DNA from: Microbacterium sp. zg-Y625 | GTDB taxonomy: Bacteria; Actinomycetota; Actinomycetes; Actinomycetales; Microbacteriaceae | Reading direction: 5' to 3' | Length of the DNA: 64,000 nucleotides | NCBI RefSeq assembly: GCF_030246925.1 | Contig: NZ_CP126740.1 | Coordinates: 2,046,001-2,110,000, forward strand | Shown: one piece after another, positions 43,834 to 53,290 of the stretch | How positions within the stretch are numbered: position 1 is the stretch's first letter | Layout of the letters: each line of letters starts with the position of its first letter | The notes under the pieces: generated by a model | What the model was told of the DNA's origin: nothing | Database searches by the model: none | What the model saw: the letters and a program-made list of their open reading frames with translations, nothing else | Program-made: the position numbers and the translations under genes

Positions 43834-43857
43834 GGAATCACCGACACAGGTGATTCC
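43834..43857. other. perfect stem-loop in the gene-free spacer after the cluster
   Basis: GGAATCACC-GACACA-GGTGATTCC gives a 9-bp stem and 6-base loop without a U-run. It is followed by two near-identical copies of TCCTGTCCCGGTGCG. It may be a terminator, an operator or part of a dispersed repeat. Confidence 0.6.
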
Positions 43858-43943
43858 ACGCCGAAACGTCCTGTCCCGGTGCGTCCTCCTGTCCCGGTGC
43901 GCCGGCACCCGCGCCGGCGCGGCACCCGCCCGTCCCGCGGGCA

Positions 43944-43949
43944 TACGAT
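43944..43949 (+). promoter_or_regulatory. -10 element for hrpA
   Basis: TACGAT is followed by eight bases and the GTG at 43958. The A/G-rich spacer GGAGGGCT could also act as a very close ribosome site. Confidence 0.4.
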
Positions 43950-43957
43950 GGAGGGCT

Positions 43958-46900
43958 GTGTCCGCACCAGAGCCCGTCATCGTCTACCCGCCCGAGCTGC
44001 CCGTCAGCGCCGCGCGGGACGAGATCGCGCGCGCCATCGCCGAGAACCAGGTCGTCATCGTCGCCGGCGCGACCGGTTCGGGCAAGACGACGCAGCTGCC
44101 GAAGATCTGCCTCGAGCTCGGCCGCACCCGCATCGCGCACACGCAGCCGCGCCGCATCGCCGCCCGTACGATCGCCGAGCGGGTCGCGCAGGAGATGCAG
44201 GTGCCGCTGGGCACCACGGTCGGCTACAAGGTGCGCTTCACCGACAACGTGTCGGCCGATACCCGGGTGGCGCTGGTCACCGACGGGATCCTCCTCAACG
44301 AGATCCATCGCGACAAGCTGCTGCGCCGCTACGACACGATCATCATCGACGAGGCGCACGAGCGCTCGCTGAACGTCGACTTCCTCATCGGGTACCTCCG
44401 CCGTATCCTGCCGCGCCGCCCCGACCTCAAGGTCATCGTCACCTCGGCGACGATCGACCCCGAGAGCTTCGCGAAGCACTTCGCGGATGCCGCCGGCAAC
44501 CCCGCCCCCATCATCGAGGTGTCCGGACGCACGTACCCCGTCGAGATCCGCTACCGCGGCCGCGTCACCGAAGCCGGTGCCGATGACGACGCCCCCGACG
44601 ACGTCGACGCCCTGCTCGGCGCCCTGCGCGAACTCGACCGCGAGCCCGCCGGCGACGTGCTGGTGTTCCTCCCCGGCGAGGCCGAGATCCGCGACGCCAT
44701 GGATGCCGTCCGCGGCATGTACGCGAGGGACACCGCGCCCACCGAGGTGCTGCCGCTCTACGGCCGACTGTCGTCGGCCGAGCAGCACCGGGTGTTCGAA
44801 CGCTCCACGGTGGCGGGGCTGCGCCGCCGGGTGATCCTGGCGACGAACGTCGCCGAGACGAGCCTCACCGTGCCGGGCATCAAATACGTCATCGATGCCG
44901 GCACCGCGCGCATCTCGCGCTACAGCGCGCGGTCCAAGATCCAGCGCCTGCCGATCGAGGCGGTCTCGCAGGCATCGGCGCAGCAGCGCTCCGGGCGCGC
45001 GGGCCGCACCTCGGACGGCATCGCGATCCGGTTGTACACCGAAGAGGATTTCGCGTCCCGGCCGGAGTACACCGAGCCCGAGATCCTGCGCACGAGCCTC
45101 GCGTCCGTCATCCTGCAGATGCTCGCCCTCGGCTTCGGCGACATCACCGAGTTCCCCTTCCTCACTCCCCCGGATTCCCGCGGCGTGAAGGCCGCATTCG
45201 ACCTGCTCGTCGAACTCGGGGCCGTGCGCCCTTCGACAGGCTCAGGGACCGGAAGGGGCGGCTCCGGGGCCGGAAGGGCGGACTCAGCGACCGGCGGGAC
45301 CCGCGGCGCCTGGCGCCTCACCGACATCGGGCGTGAGATCGCCCGGCTGCCGATCGATCCCCGGTTCGCACGCATGCTCATCGAGGCCCGTCGCCTCGAC
45401 GTCGCCGGTGACGTGCTGGCGATCGTCGCAGGGCTGTCGATCCAAGACGTGCGCGAGCGCCCCGAGGAGCGCCGCGAAGAGGCCGACCGCCTGCACGCGC
45501 GGTTCACCGACCCTACGAGCGACTTCCTCACCCTGCTGAATCTGTGGAATCACCTCCGCGAGCAGCAGTCCGAGCTGGGCTCGAGCGCGTTCCGCCGGAT
45601 GTGCCGCGCCGAGCACCTCAACTACGTGCGGGTCCGGGAGTGGTTCGACGTGCACCGGCAGCTGCGCCAGCTGACGGGCGCCCCGCGGCCGCAGGACGGC
45701 GCCGCCGACCCCGCGCGCGTGCACCGGGCGATCCTCTCCGGGCTGCTGTCGCACCTCGGCATCCTCGACACCCGCTCGACCTCGTCCGCGACGGCGACCG
45801 GCGGCCGCGCGGCGAAGGGCCCGAAGGGTCGCCCGCGCGCGGAGTACCGCGGTGCGCGCGGCGCCCGCTTCGCCATCTTCCCCGGGTCGGGGCTGCGCAA
45901 GGCCTCACCCGACGCGGTGATGGCGGCCGAGCTCGTCGAGACGTCGCGCCTGTACGCCCGCACGGTCGCCGCGATCGACCCCGAGTGGGCCGAAGAGCTC
46001 GCGGGCGACCTGGCGCACCGCACCCTGAGCGACCCGCACTGGTCGAAGGATGCCGGCGCCGCCGTCGCCGCAGAGAAAGTGACGCTGTTCGGCCTCGAGA
46101 TCGTGCCCCGTCGCCGCGTGCAGCTGGCCCGCATCGACCGCCCGCTCGCGCGGGAGCTCTTCCTCCGCCATGCCTTGGTCGAAGGCGAGTGGAACGTCAC
46201 CCACCTCGACAAGCGCCTGACCGCCTTCGAGCGCCGCAACCTCGAGCTGCGCCGGCGGCTGGAGAAGATCGAGGAGCGGGAGCGCCGCCGCGACATCCTC
46301 GCCGGCGACGAGGCCGTCTACGCCTTCTACGCCTCCCGCATTCCGCAGGACGTCTTCGACGTGCGTTCGTTCGAGGCCTGGTGGCGGGATGCCTCGACCA
46401 GCACGCCGCGGCTGCTCGACCTCTCCGAGGCCGACCTCGTCGACGACGCCTCACGCGCGGACGAGCGCGACTTCCCCATGCGCTGGCAGCAGGGCGACCA
46501 GGTGCTGTCGCTCGCCTACCGCTTCGAGCCCGGCGCGCCCGACGACGGGGTGAGCGTCGTGGTGCCGCTGGCGCTGCTGGCCCAGCTGAAGCCGGACGGC
46601 TTCGACTGGCAGGTGCCGGGCCTGCGCGGTGAGCTCATCGCGGGACTGCTGCGGGCGCTGCCGAAGGCGATTCGTCGCAACGTCGTCCCTGCGGCCGACT
46701 GGGCGGCCCGCTTCGCCGAAGAACTCGCCGGCGACGGCCCCGAGTCCCACGATGGGCTCCCCCCGCGGCCGCTCCGCGAGGCGCTCGCCGCCCGCGTGCA
46801 GCGGGTGTCGAACCAACCGGTGACCGCGGCCGACTTCGACCTCGAGCGGGTGCCCGGGCACCTCTGGATGTCGTTCCGGGCCGTGGACGAGCGCGGGCGC

Positions 46901-47992
46901 GCCGTGGCATCCGACCGAGATCTGCGCGCGCTGCAGGACCGCCTCGCCGACCGCGCCCGGGGAGCCGTGACCAAGTCCCTCGCCGCACCGCGGGGCGAGG
47001 GGCCGCCGCGGCCCGGCGCCGGCGGGGCCGGGCGTGGCGCCGTGCCCGGCACCGGCCCCGCGGTCGCCGCCGCCGGTGCGGGCAGCACCGGTGCGGGCGC
47101 CGGCAGCGCCGGCAGTGCCGGCATCGCCGAGCAGACCGGCCTCGTGGACTGGACGATCGGCGACCTGCCGGCGCTCATCGACACCCGCGTCGCCGGCGGC
47201 GTGGTGCGCGGGTACCCGTCGCTGGTCGACGAGGGAACGTCGGTCGCGCTGCGGATCCAGGCGACCCCCGAGGCGGCCGAGCGGCTGACCCACGCCGGCG
47301 TGCGCCGCCTGCTGCTGCTGACGGTGCCGTCGCCGGCGCCGTACGTGCTGGAGCACCTGACTGCGCACGAGAAGCTCGCGCTCGCGGCATCCCCCTATCC
47401 CTCGGCGAAGGCCCTTATCGAAGACGCCCGCGTGGCGGTCGCCGACGCCGTGCTCGCCCGCACGGTGCCGGGCTCGGTCGTGCGGACTCCCGCCGACTTC
47501 GCCCGTGTCCGCGCGGAGTTCTCCCGCGTCGTCGTGGACGAGCTCTTCCAGACGGTGTCGCTGACCGCGCGCATCCTCACGGCAGCGCGCGATGTCGAGA
47601 AGGCGGTGCGCGGGCAGAACTCCATGACGCTGCTCGCCGCCCTCGGCGACATCAAGGGCCAGCTCGCGGGCCTGGTGTTCCCCGGGTTCGTCTCGCGCAT
47701 CGGCGTCGCGCGCCTGGCGCACCTCCCCCGCTATCTGGCGGGGGCCGCGGAGCGCGTCGCGCAGCTGGGCGACAATCCCGGCCGCGATCGTCAGCGCCTC
47801 ACCGAGTACGAGCGCATGGCCGCGCTGTACGCCGAAGCGGGCGGCACGATCCCGCTCGCCGACGATGCGCCGCCGAACCTGGCGCATGTCCGCTGGCTGC
47901 TCGAGGAATACCGCGTGAGCCTGTTCGCGCAGCGCCTTGGCACCGCAGAACCGGTTTCGCCGCAGCGGATCCAGAAGGCTCTGCGAGGATAG
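43958..47992 (+). CDS. hrpA: ATP-dependent RNA helicase HrpA
   Basis: The product is 1344 residues, a DEAH-box helicase of the HrpA family. In E. coli it helps resolve stalled or collided ribosomes. Motif I is GATGSGKTTQ, motif II DEAH, motif III TSAT and motif VI QQRSGRAGR. The winged-helix, ratchet, OB and C-terminal extension regions follow at full length. Two low-complexity stretches occur: residues about 425-446, derived from a dispersed DNA repeat, and about 1009-1050 (Gly/Ala-rich). GTG at 43958 is chosen from the -10 box and family N-terminus. The much longer upstream frame is read-through. Confidence 0.94.
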   Translation: MSAPEPVIVYPPELPVSAARDEIARAIAENQVVIVAGATGSGKTTQLPKICLELGRTRIAHTQPRRIAARTIAERVAQEMQVPLGTTVGYKVRFTDNVSADTRVALVTDGILLNEIHRDKLLRRYDTIIIDEAHERSLNVDFLIGYLRRILPRRPDLKVIVTSATIDPESFAKHFADAAGNPAPIIEVSGRTYPVEIRYRGRVTEAGADDDAPDDVDALLGALRELDREPAGDVLVFLPGEAEIRDAMDAVRGMYARDTAPTEVLPLYGRLSSAEQHRVFERSTVAGLRRRVILATNVAETSLTVPGIKYVIDAGTARISRYSARSKIQRLPIEAVSQASAQQRSGRAGRTSDGIAIRLYTEEDFASRPEYTEPEILRTSLASVILQMLALGFGDITEFPFLTPPDSRGVKAAFDLLVELGAVRPSTGSGTGRGGSGAGRADSATGGTRGAWRLTDIGREIARLPIDPRFARMLIEARRLDVAGDVLAIVAGLSIQDVRERPEERREEADRLHARFTDPTSDFLTLLNLWNHLREQQSELGSSAFRRMCRAEHLNYVRVREWFDVHRQLRQLTGAPRPQDGAADPARVHRAILSGLLSHLGILDTRSTSSATATGGRAAKGPKGRPRAEYRGARGARFAIFPGSGLRKASPDAVMAAELVETSRLYARTVAAIDPEWAEELAGDLAHRTLSDPHWSKDAGAAVAAEKVTLFGLEIVPRRRVQLARIDRPLARELFLRHALVEGEWNVTHLDKRLTAFERRNLELRRRLEKIEERERRRDILAGDEAVYAFYASRIPQDVFDVRSFEAWWRDASTSTPRLLDLSEADLVDDASRADERDFPMRWQQGDQVLSLAYRFEPGAPDDGVSVVVPLALLAQLKPDGFDWQVPGLRGELIAGLLRALPKAIRRNVVPAADWAARFAEELAGDGPESHDGLPPRPLREALAARVQRVSNQPVTAADFDLERVPGHLWMSFRAVDERGRAVASDRDLRALQDRLADRARGAVTKSLAAPRGEGPPRPGAGGAGRGAVPGTGPAVAAAGAGSTGAGAGSAGSAGIAEQTGLVDWTIGDLPALIDTRVAGGVVRGYPSLVDEGTSVALRIQATPEAAERLTHAGVRRLLLLTVPSPAPYVLEHLTAHEKLALAASPYPSAKALIEDARVAVADAVLARTVPGSVVRTPADFARVRAEFSRVVVDELFQTVSLTARILTAARDVEKAVRGQNSMTLLAALGDIKGQLAGLVFPGFVSRIGVARLAHLPRYLAGAAERVAQLGDNPGRDRQRLTEYERMAALYAEAGGTIPLADDAPPNLAHVRWLLEEYRVSLFAQRLGTAEPVSPQRIQKALRG
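45229..45250 (+). repeat. dispersed repeat fragment inserted in frame in hrpA
   Basis: The core CTTCGACAGGCTCAGGGACC matches a repeat type often seen between genes in high-GC bacteria (from memory). Here it encodes PSTGSGT within a loop of the helicase's winged-helix region. Confidence 0.65.
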
Positions 47993-48020
47993 ACCTCGTT
48001 CCCCTACGGAAGAGGTTCCG

Positions 48021-48968
48021 ATGACCCGCGCGATCGTCTACACCGAGTTCGGTGACCCCGAAGTGCTGCACGAGATCGACGTGCCGGCCCGCGAGCCCGG
48101 TGCGGGCCAGGTGGCCGTGCGCATCCAGACCGCAGGGGTCAACCCGATCGATGCGAAGCTGCGCTCCGGGCTGCGGGCCTCGGCGCCCCCGAGCGTCGAG
48201 AAGCCCCGGCGCCTGGGAATGGATGCCGCGGGCATCGTCACCGCCGTCGGGGACGACGTCGACGGGTTCCGCCCCGGCGACCCGGTCGTGATCTCCGGCG
48301 TCAACGGCTGCTACGCCGAGGAGGTCATCGCCGCCGCCGACAAGGTGTTCGCCCGCCCCGCCGCCGTGACCGCCGCGATGGGTGCGGCGCTCGGCATTCC
48401 GGTCGGCACCGCCTACCAGTGCGTGCGGTCGCTCGCGATCGGCGCGGGCGAGACGCTGCTGGTGCACGGCGGGTCCGGCAGCGTCGGCCAGGCCGTCATC
48501 CAGTTCGCCCGGCTGGCCGGAGCCGAGGTCATCGCGACCTCGTCCGAGCGCCGCGCCGACCGCGTCGCGGCGCTCGGCGCCACCCCGGTGATCTACGGCG
48601 AGGGGGTCGCCGACCGTGTGCGTGCCGTCGCCGGCGACGGGGTGACCGCCATCCTCGACTGCGCCGGCACCGACGAGGCCCTCGAAGCCTCGTTCGACCT
48701 GCTCGACGACCGCACCCGCATCGCGACCATCGTTCGGGGACCGGATGCCGAGCGCCTCGGCATCCGCGCCTTCTCCGGCGGAGCCCCCTGGCCGCTCACC
48801 GCTCAGCAGCAGGCGTGGCGCGCCGAGGCGGTGCCCGTCGCCCTCGCGCTGATGGCCGCCGGCGCCTTCCAGGTGGAGCTCGGCCCGACCCTGCCGCTGA
48901 CCGAGGCCGCCGAGGCCCATCGCCTGGTGGCCGACGGCGTGGACGGCAAGATCACCCTGGTCCCCTGA
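48021..48968 (+). CDS. zinc-free quinone-oxidoreductase-like MDR protein
   Basis: The product is 315 residues of the medium-chain dehydrogenase/reductase superfamily. The GroES-like N-terminus (AVRIQTAGVNPIDAKLRSG) is followed by a Rossmann domain with LLVHGGSGSVGQAVIQFARL that binds NADPH. Zinc-binding cysteines are absent, which places it with QOR/zeta-crystallin-like enzymes that reduce quinones or enones. ATG at 48021 follows GAAGAGG. It is 28 bp after hrpA. No pathway is indicated. Confidence 0.9.
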   Translation: MTRAIVYTEFGDPEVLHEIDVPAREPGAGQVAVRIQTAGVNPIDAKLRSGLRASAPPSVEKPRRLGMDAAGIVTAVGDDVDGFRPGDPVVISGVNGCYAEEVIAAADKVFARPAAVTAAMGAALGIPVGTAYQCVRSLAIGAGETLLVHGGSGSVGQAVIQFARLAGAEVIATSSERRADRVAALGATPVIYGEGVADRVRAVAGDGVTAILDCAGTDEALEASFDLLDDRTRIATIVRGPDAERLGIRAFSGGAPWPLTAQQQAWRAEAVPVALALMAAGAFQVELGPTLPLTEAAEAHRLVADGVDGKITLVP

Positions 48969-48973
48969 CCCCC

Positions 48974-49011
48974 GGTCCTTGAGCGAGCGAGCGCCGCGCC
49001 GAGACGAAACG
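48974..49011 (+). repeat. GC-rich intergenic repeat element
   Basis: The segment begins GGTCCTTGAGCGAGCGAGCG and ends GAGACGAAACG. This pattern resembles intergenic repeats I associate with Microbacteriaceae. It lies just after the MDR gene stop and could serve as its transcript end. Confidence 0.45.
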
Positions 49012-49021
49012 CAGCTCCACA

Positions 49022-49062
49022 CGTCACACGACGCCGGATGCCGCAACAATGCGTCACACGAC
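49022..49062 (+). repeat. two direct CGTCACACGAC copies upstream of the PLP enzyme gene
   Basis: CGTCACACGAC occurs at 49022-49032 and 49052-49062, 30 bp apart (about three helical turns), ending 25 bp before the probable -10 box. They could be binding sites for a sulfur-metabolism regulator. Confidence 0.45.
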
Positions 49063-49086
49063 CCCGTCCGCGCACAGGCCCGGCGC

Positions 49087-49092
49087 GATGAT
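49087..49092 (+). promoter_or_regulatory. -10-like element for a leaderless transcript
   Basis: GATGAT is followed by GGGGCC and the ATG at 49099. The first base departs from the TANNNT pattern, so it is weaker than the others in the window. Confidence 0.35.
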
Positions 49093-49098
49093 GGGGCC

Positions 49099-50409
49099 AT
49101 GCCCGACGCCCCGTGTCCCTCGTTCGCGACCGCCCAGGTGCAGGCCGGATACGACCCTGCGGCGGTGCAGTACGCATCGGTGCCGCCGATCTACCAGTCC
49201 AACGCCTACCGGTTCGGTTCGCTCGCCGAAGCCCGCGATCTGTTCGCCCTTCGCCGGGAGGGCAACGTCTACAGCCGCACCGGAAACCCCACGGCCACGG
49301 TCCTCGAGCAGCGCGTGGCCGCCCTCGAAGGGGGCGTCGGCGCGGTGTCTGTGGCATCCGGCCAGGCGGCCGTCGCGCTGGCGTTGCTGACCCTCGCACG
49401 GCAGGGCGAGCACATCGTCGCGGCCCATCAGCTCTACGGCGGCACCATCTATCTGCTGGCCGACACCTTCGCCGATTGGGGCATCGAGGTCACCTTCGTC
49501 GACCAAGACGATGCTGCCGCCTGGCGCGACGCGGTGCGCCCGACGACCCGCGCGTTCTTCGCCGAGACCGTCGCCAACCCCCTCGCGCAGGTGCTGGATG
49601 TGCGCACCGTCGCCGACATCGCGCACGCCGCCGGCGTGCCCCTGGTCATCGACAACACCGTCGCCACCCCCTACCTGCAGCGACCGAAGCAGCACGGTGC
49701 CGACATCGTCGTGCACTCCGCGACGAAGTTCATCGGCGGGCACGGCGCCGCCCTGGGCGGCCTCGTGGTCGACCTCGGGACCTTCGACTTCACGGCGGAT
49801 GCCGCGCGCTGGCCGCAGCTTAATGAGCCGCTGGCCCGCGTCCCCGGCGCGGCGCTCACCGAGCAGTTCGGCGCCAAGGCCTACCTCACGCTGCTGCGGA
49901 CGAAATACTCGCAGGACCTCGGCCCGTCGCTGTCGGCGTTCAACGCGTTCCAGCTGCTGCAGGGCCTCGAGAGCCTCGACCTGCGCATGGCTCGACACAG
50001 CTCATCGGCCCAGACCGTCGCCGAAGCGCTCGACGTCCACCCCGCCGTCGCCCGCGTGCATCACCCGGGCCTGCCTGCGAGTCCCTGGCATGGTGCCGCG
50101 ACGCGGTACCTGCCGCGGGGCGCGGCATCCGTCTTCTCCTTCGAGCTGCACCCGGGTGCGGACGCCGAGGACGACTTCGCCCGCGCCGCCGCGCTCATCG
50201 ACCGGCTGCAGGTGGCGCAGCTCGTGGCCAACATCGGCGACGCGCGCACGCTCATCGCGCACCCGGCATCGATGACGCACAGTCACCTGAGCCCCGAGCA
50301 GCTCGCCGCCGGCGGCATCACCTCCGCGACGATCCGGTTGTCGGTCGGGCTGGAGGATCCCGCCGACATCGTCGCCGACCTCACCGGCGCCCTCGACGCC
50401 TTGCGCTGA
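49099..50409 (+). CDS. O-acetylhomoserine sulfhydrylase / Cys-Met metabolism PLP enzyme
   Basis: The product is 436 residues of the Cys/Met-metabolism PLP family. The PLP lysine is in VHSATKFIGGHG, with RTGNPTATVLEQRVAALEGG, SVASGQAAVA and VIDNTVATPYLQRP. Its length (usual 430-440) and the C-terminal NIGDARTLIAHPASMTHSHL favour the MetY type, which makes homocysteine from O-acetylhomoserine and sulfide, over MetB/MetC (about 385). The ATG at 49099 gives the family N-terminus; the upstream frame covers a repeat. It is convergent with the sugar ABC operon, with a shared hairpin between. Confidence 0.9.
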   Translation: MPDAPCPSFATAQVQAGYDPAAVQYASVPPIYQSNAYRFGSLAEARDLFALRREGNVYSRTGNPTATVLEQRVAALEGGVGAVSVASGQAAVALALLTLARQGEHIVAAHQLYGGTIYLLADTFADWGIEVTFVDQDDAAAWRDAVRPTTRAFFAETVANPLAQVLDVRTVADIAHAAGVPLVIDNTVATPYLQRPKQHGADIVVHSATKFIGGHGAALGGLVVDLGTFDFTADAARWPQLNEPLARVPGAALTEQFGAKAYLTLLRTKYSQDLGPSLSAFNAFQLLQGLESLDLRMARHSSSAQTVAEALDVHPAVARVHHPGLPASPWHGAATRYLPRGAASVFSFELHPGADAEDDFARAAALIDRLQVAQLVANIGDARTLIAHPASMTHSHLSPEQLAAGGITSATIRLSVGLEDPADIVADLTGALDALR

Positions 50410-50410
50410 T

Positions 50411-50444
50411 GAGGCGCGGCTCCCCCGCAGGGAAACCGCGCCTC
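50411..50444. terminator. bidirectional terminator hairpin
   Basis: GAGGCGCGG pairs with CCGCGCCTC (9 bp) around a 16-base loop, between the convergent PLP enzyme and permease genes. It begins right after the PLP enzyme stop and 15 bp beyond the permease stop. Confidence 0.7.
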
Positions 50445-50458
50445 GTCACCGCGGCGGA

Positions 50459-51706
50459 TCAGTTGCCCGAGCGCCGCTTGTTGTAGACGTCGAAGGCGAC
50501 GGCCAGCAGCAGCACGAGACCCTTCACGACCTGCTGCCAGTCGGTGCCGATGCCCATGATCGACATGCCGTTGTTGAGCACACCGATGATGAGGCCGCCG
50601 ATGATGGCGCCGCCGATGGTGCCGACGCCGCCCTGCACGGCCGCGCCGCCGATGAAGGCCGCCGAGATCGCCTCGAGCTCGAACCCGTCACCGGCCTTGG
50701 GGCCAGCCAGGTTCAGCCGCGCGGTGAAGATGAGGCCGGCGAGAGCGGCGAGGAAGCCCATGTTGACGAAGAGCCAGAAGTCCACCCGGCGGGTCTTGAT
50801 GCCCGACAGCTCGGCGGCGTGGCGGTTGCCGCCGATGGCGTAGATGTGGCGCCCGAAGACGGTGCGGTTCATCACGATGCCGTAGATCATCACGAGCGCC
50901 GCCAGCACGATGAGGGTGACCGGCACCCCCTTGTACGTCGCCAGCGCCCACGTGAAGAACCCGATCACGAGCGCGAAGGCGAGGAGCTTCACCGCCACCC
51001 AGACGATCGGCTCGACCTCCTGGCCGTACTTCGCCCGTCCGGCGCGGGTGCGCAGCTGCTGCACCACCAGCGCGCCGATCGCGACGGCGCCGACGAGCAG
51101 CGTGAACACGTCGGGATCGCTCTCGCCGAAGATGCCGGAGAGGAAGCCGTTGCCCATCGCCCGGTACTCGGTGGGGAACGAGCCGATGTTCGCGTTCCCG
51201 AGCACCACGAGCGCAAGCCCGCGGAAGATGAGCATGCCGGCCAGGGTGACGATGAACGCCGGGATGCCGACGAACGCGATCCAGAACCCCTGCCAGGCCC
51301 CCACGAGCGCTCCGATGAGCAGCGACAGCACGATGGCGAGCCACCACGGGTACTCCATCTTCACCGCCAGCACGCCCGAGACGGCGCCGATGAAGGCGGC
51401 GACCGACCCGACCGACAGGTCGATGTGGCCGGCGATGATGACCATCACCATGCCGATCGCCAGCACCAGGATGTAGCCGTTCTGCACGACGAGGTTGGAG
51501 AGGTTCTGCGGGCGCAGCAGGATGCCGTCGGTCAGGATCGTGAACAGCACGACCACCGCGATGAGCGCGAGGAAGATGCCGTTCTTGCCGAGGTCGGTGA
51601 GCACCGTCGACAGCCACCGGGTGAACTTGTTGTCGGCTGGCTGGATGAGTGCGCCGGCGGCCTGCGACTCGGCGGGCGTCGATGGCGTCTGCGTTTGGTT
51701 GGACAT
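50459..51706 (-). CDS. mmsB: MmsB/XylH-type monosaccharide ABC transporter permease
   Basis: The product is 415 residues with about ten membrane spans of the BPD_transp_2 family. Typical motifs are AIGMVMVIIAGHIDLSVGS, FIGGAAVQGGVGTIGG and GMSIMGIGTDWQ. It forms the channel of a ChvE/MmsAB-type importer for pentoses or hexoses. ATG at 51706 is preceded by CAGGAG. It is the last gene of the operon lacI-araD-chvE-mmsA-mmsB. With araD in the operon, L-arabinose is the likeliest substrate. Confidence 0.93.
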   Translation of the reverse strand: MSNQTQTPSTPAESQAAGALIQPADNKFTRWLSTVLTDLGKNGIFLALIAVVVLFTILTDGILLRPQNLSNLVVQNGYILVLAIGMVMVIIAGHIDLSVGSVAAFIGAVSGVLAVKMEYPWWLAIVLSLLIGALVGAWQGFWIAFVGIPAFIVTLAGMLIFRGLALVVLGNANIGSFPTEYRAMGNGFLSGIFGESDPDVFTLLVGAVAIGALVVQQLRTRAGRAKYGQEVEPIVWVAVKLLAFALVIGFFTWALATYKGVPVTLIVLAALVMIYGIVMNRTVFGRHIYAIGGNRHAAELSGIKTRRVDFWLFVNMGFLAALAGLIFTARLNLAGPKAGDGFELEAISAAFIGGAAVQGGVGTIGGAIIGGLIIGVLNNGMSIMGIGTDWQQVVKGLVLLLAVAFDVYNKRRSGN

Positions 51707-51728
51707 GATCGTGTCTCCTGCGCGCCCG

Positions 51729-53255
51729 TCAGCGGGGCTTTTCCATGGTCATGAGCTTGAGGACGGATTCGGGGGTGGCCTGGTCGACCGGCAGCTCACC
51801 GGTGATGCGACCCTCCGACAGCGCGTACACGCGGTCCGAGATGCCGAGCAGCTCGGGCAGCTCGGAGGAGATGACGATGATCCCCTTTCCGGCCGCGGCG
51901 AGCTTGTTGATGATCGTGTAGATCTCGTACTTCGCGCCCACGTCGATGCCGCGCGTGGGCTCGTCGAGGATGAGCACGTCGGGGTCGGAGTAGATCCACT
52001 TCGACAGCACGACCTTCTGCTGGTTGCCGCCGGAGAGCTTTCCGGTCTTCGCCAGCACGCTGGGCGCTTTGATGTTCATGCTGCGGCGGTATTCGTTCGC
52101 GACGCGGAACTCCTCGTTGTCGTTGACGAGGCCTGCTTTCTCCAGCTTCTTCAGCGACGCCATCGAGATGTTGCGTTTGATGTCTTCGATGAGGTTCAGC
52201 CCGTAGGTCTTGCGGTCCTCCGTGGCGTAGGCGATGCCGGCGTCGATCGCCTCGGCGACGCTGCGGGTCTTCACCGGCTTGCCGCGCATGAACACCCGCC
52301 CCGAGATGCGCGAGCCGTAGCTCTGACCGAACAGGCTCATCGCGAACTCGGTGCGACCGGCGCCCATCAGCCCGGCGATGCCGACGATCTCGCCGGCCCG
52401 CACGGTGATCGAGACCTTGTCGACCATGACCCGGCTGGGGTCCTGCGGGTGGTGCGCCGTCCAGTCCTCGACGCGCAGCAGCTCCTCGCCGATCTGCGGC
52501 TCGTGGTCGGGATAGCGGTGCTCGAGGTCGCGGCCCACCATGTCCTTGATGATGCGGTCCTCGGTGACCTCGGCCTTCGCGATCGTCTCGATCGTCTTGC
52601 CGTCACGGATGACGGTGACGGCGTCGGCGACCTTTTTGATCTCGTTGAGCTTGTGGCTGATGATGATCGACGTGATCCCCTCGTCCTTGAGGCTGAGGAT
52701 CAGGTCGAGCAGGTGGTCGGAGTCGGCGTCGTTGAGCGCCGCGGTCGGCTCATCGAGGATGAGGAGCTTCACCTTCTTCGACAGTGCCTTGGCGATCTCC
52801 ACCAGCTGCTGCTTGCCGACGCCGAGCTGACGGATCTTCGTCGTCGGGTTGTCGCGCAGGCCCACACGCCGCAGAAGCGCCGCGGCGTCGAAGTTGGTCT
52901 TGTTCCAGTCGATGAGGCCACGGGAGGTGCGCTCGTTGCCGAGGAAGATGTTCTCCGCGATCGACAGGTGCGGGCTGAGGGCGAGCTCCTGATGGATGAT
53001 GACGATGCCTTTGGCTTCGCTGTCGCGGAGGCTCTTGAACGACACCTCCTCGCCCTCGAACACGATCGCCCCCTCGTAGGTGCCGTGGGGGTACACACCG
53101 GAGAGCACCTTCATCAGGGTCGACTTGCCGGCGCCGTTCTCGCCGCAGATCGCGTGGACCTCGCCGCGCTTGACGGCCAGCGTGACGTGCGAGAGCGCCT
53201 TCACGCCGGGAAAGGTCTTGGTGATGTCGCGCATCTCCAGGATGTTGTCGGTCAC
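51729..53255 (-). CDS. mmsA: MmsA-type monosaccharide ABC transporter ATPase
   Basis: The product is 508 residues with two fused ABC domains. The N-terminal domain has Walker [10 protein letters not shown], signature [10 protein letters not shown] and Walker [13 protein letters not shown]. The C-terminal domain has the reduced Walker [10 protein letters not shown], normal for sugar ABC ATPases of this class, and the signature [14 protein letters not shown] with Walker [10 protein letters not shown]. The GTG start at 53255 follows GAGGAAG. It energises the permease encoded 22 bp downstream. Confidence 0.95.
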   Translation of the reverse strand: MTDNILEMRDITKTFPGVKALSHVTLAVKRGEVHAICGENGAGKSTLMKVLSGVYPHGTYEGAIVFEGEEVSFKSLRDSEAKGIVIIHQELALSPHLSIAENIFLGNERTSRGLIDWNKTNFDAAALLRRVGLRDNPTTKIRQLGVGKQQLVEIAKALSKKVKLLILDEPTAALNDADSDHLLDLILSLKDEGITSIIISHKLNEIKKVADAVTVIRDGKTIETIAKAEVTEDRIIKDMVGRDLEHRYPDHEPQIGEELLRVEDWTAHHPQDPSRVMVDKVSITVRAGEIVGIAGLMGAGRTEFAMSLFGQSYGSRISGRVFMRGKPVKTRSVAEAIDAGIAYATEDRKTYGLNLIEDIKRNISMASLKKLEKAGLVNDNEEFRVANEYRRSMNIKAPSVLAKTGKLSGGNQQKVVLSKWIYSDPDVLILDEPTRGIDVGAKYEIYTIINKLAAAGKGIIVISSELPELLGISDRVYALSEGRITGELPVDQATPESVLKLMTMEKPR

Positions 53256-53290
53256 GTTTCCCGCTTCCTCGGGGGTGGACAGGGATTCCG

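Noticed and set aside
43175..43957. Extended N-terminus for HrpA
   Set aside because: The upstream frame overlaps another gene and a stem-loop. HrpA homology begins at the GTG with a -10 box.
48969..49098. SAM or other sulfur-related riboswitch before the PLP enzyme gene
   Set aside because: Only short repeats are present. No conserved paired elements were seen, and the likely transcript is leaderless.
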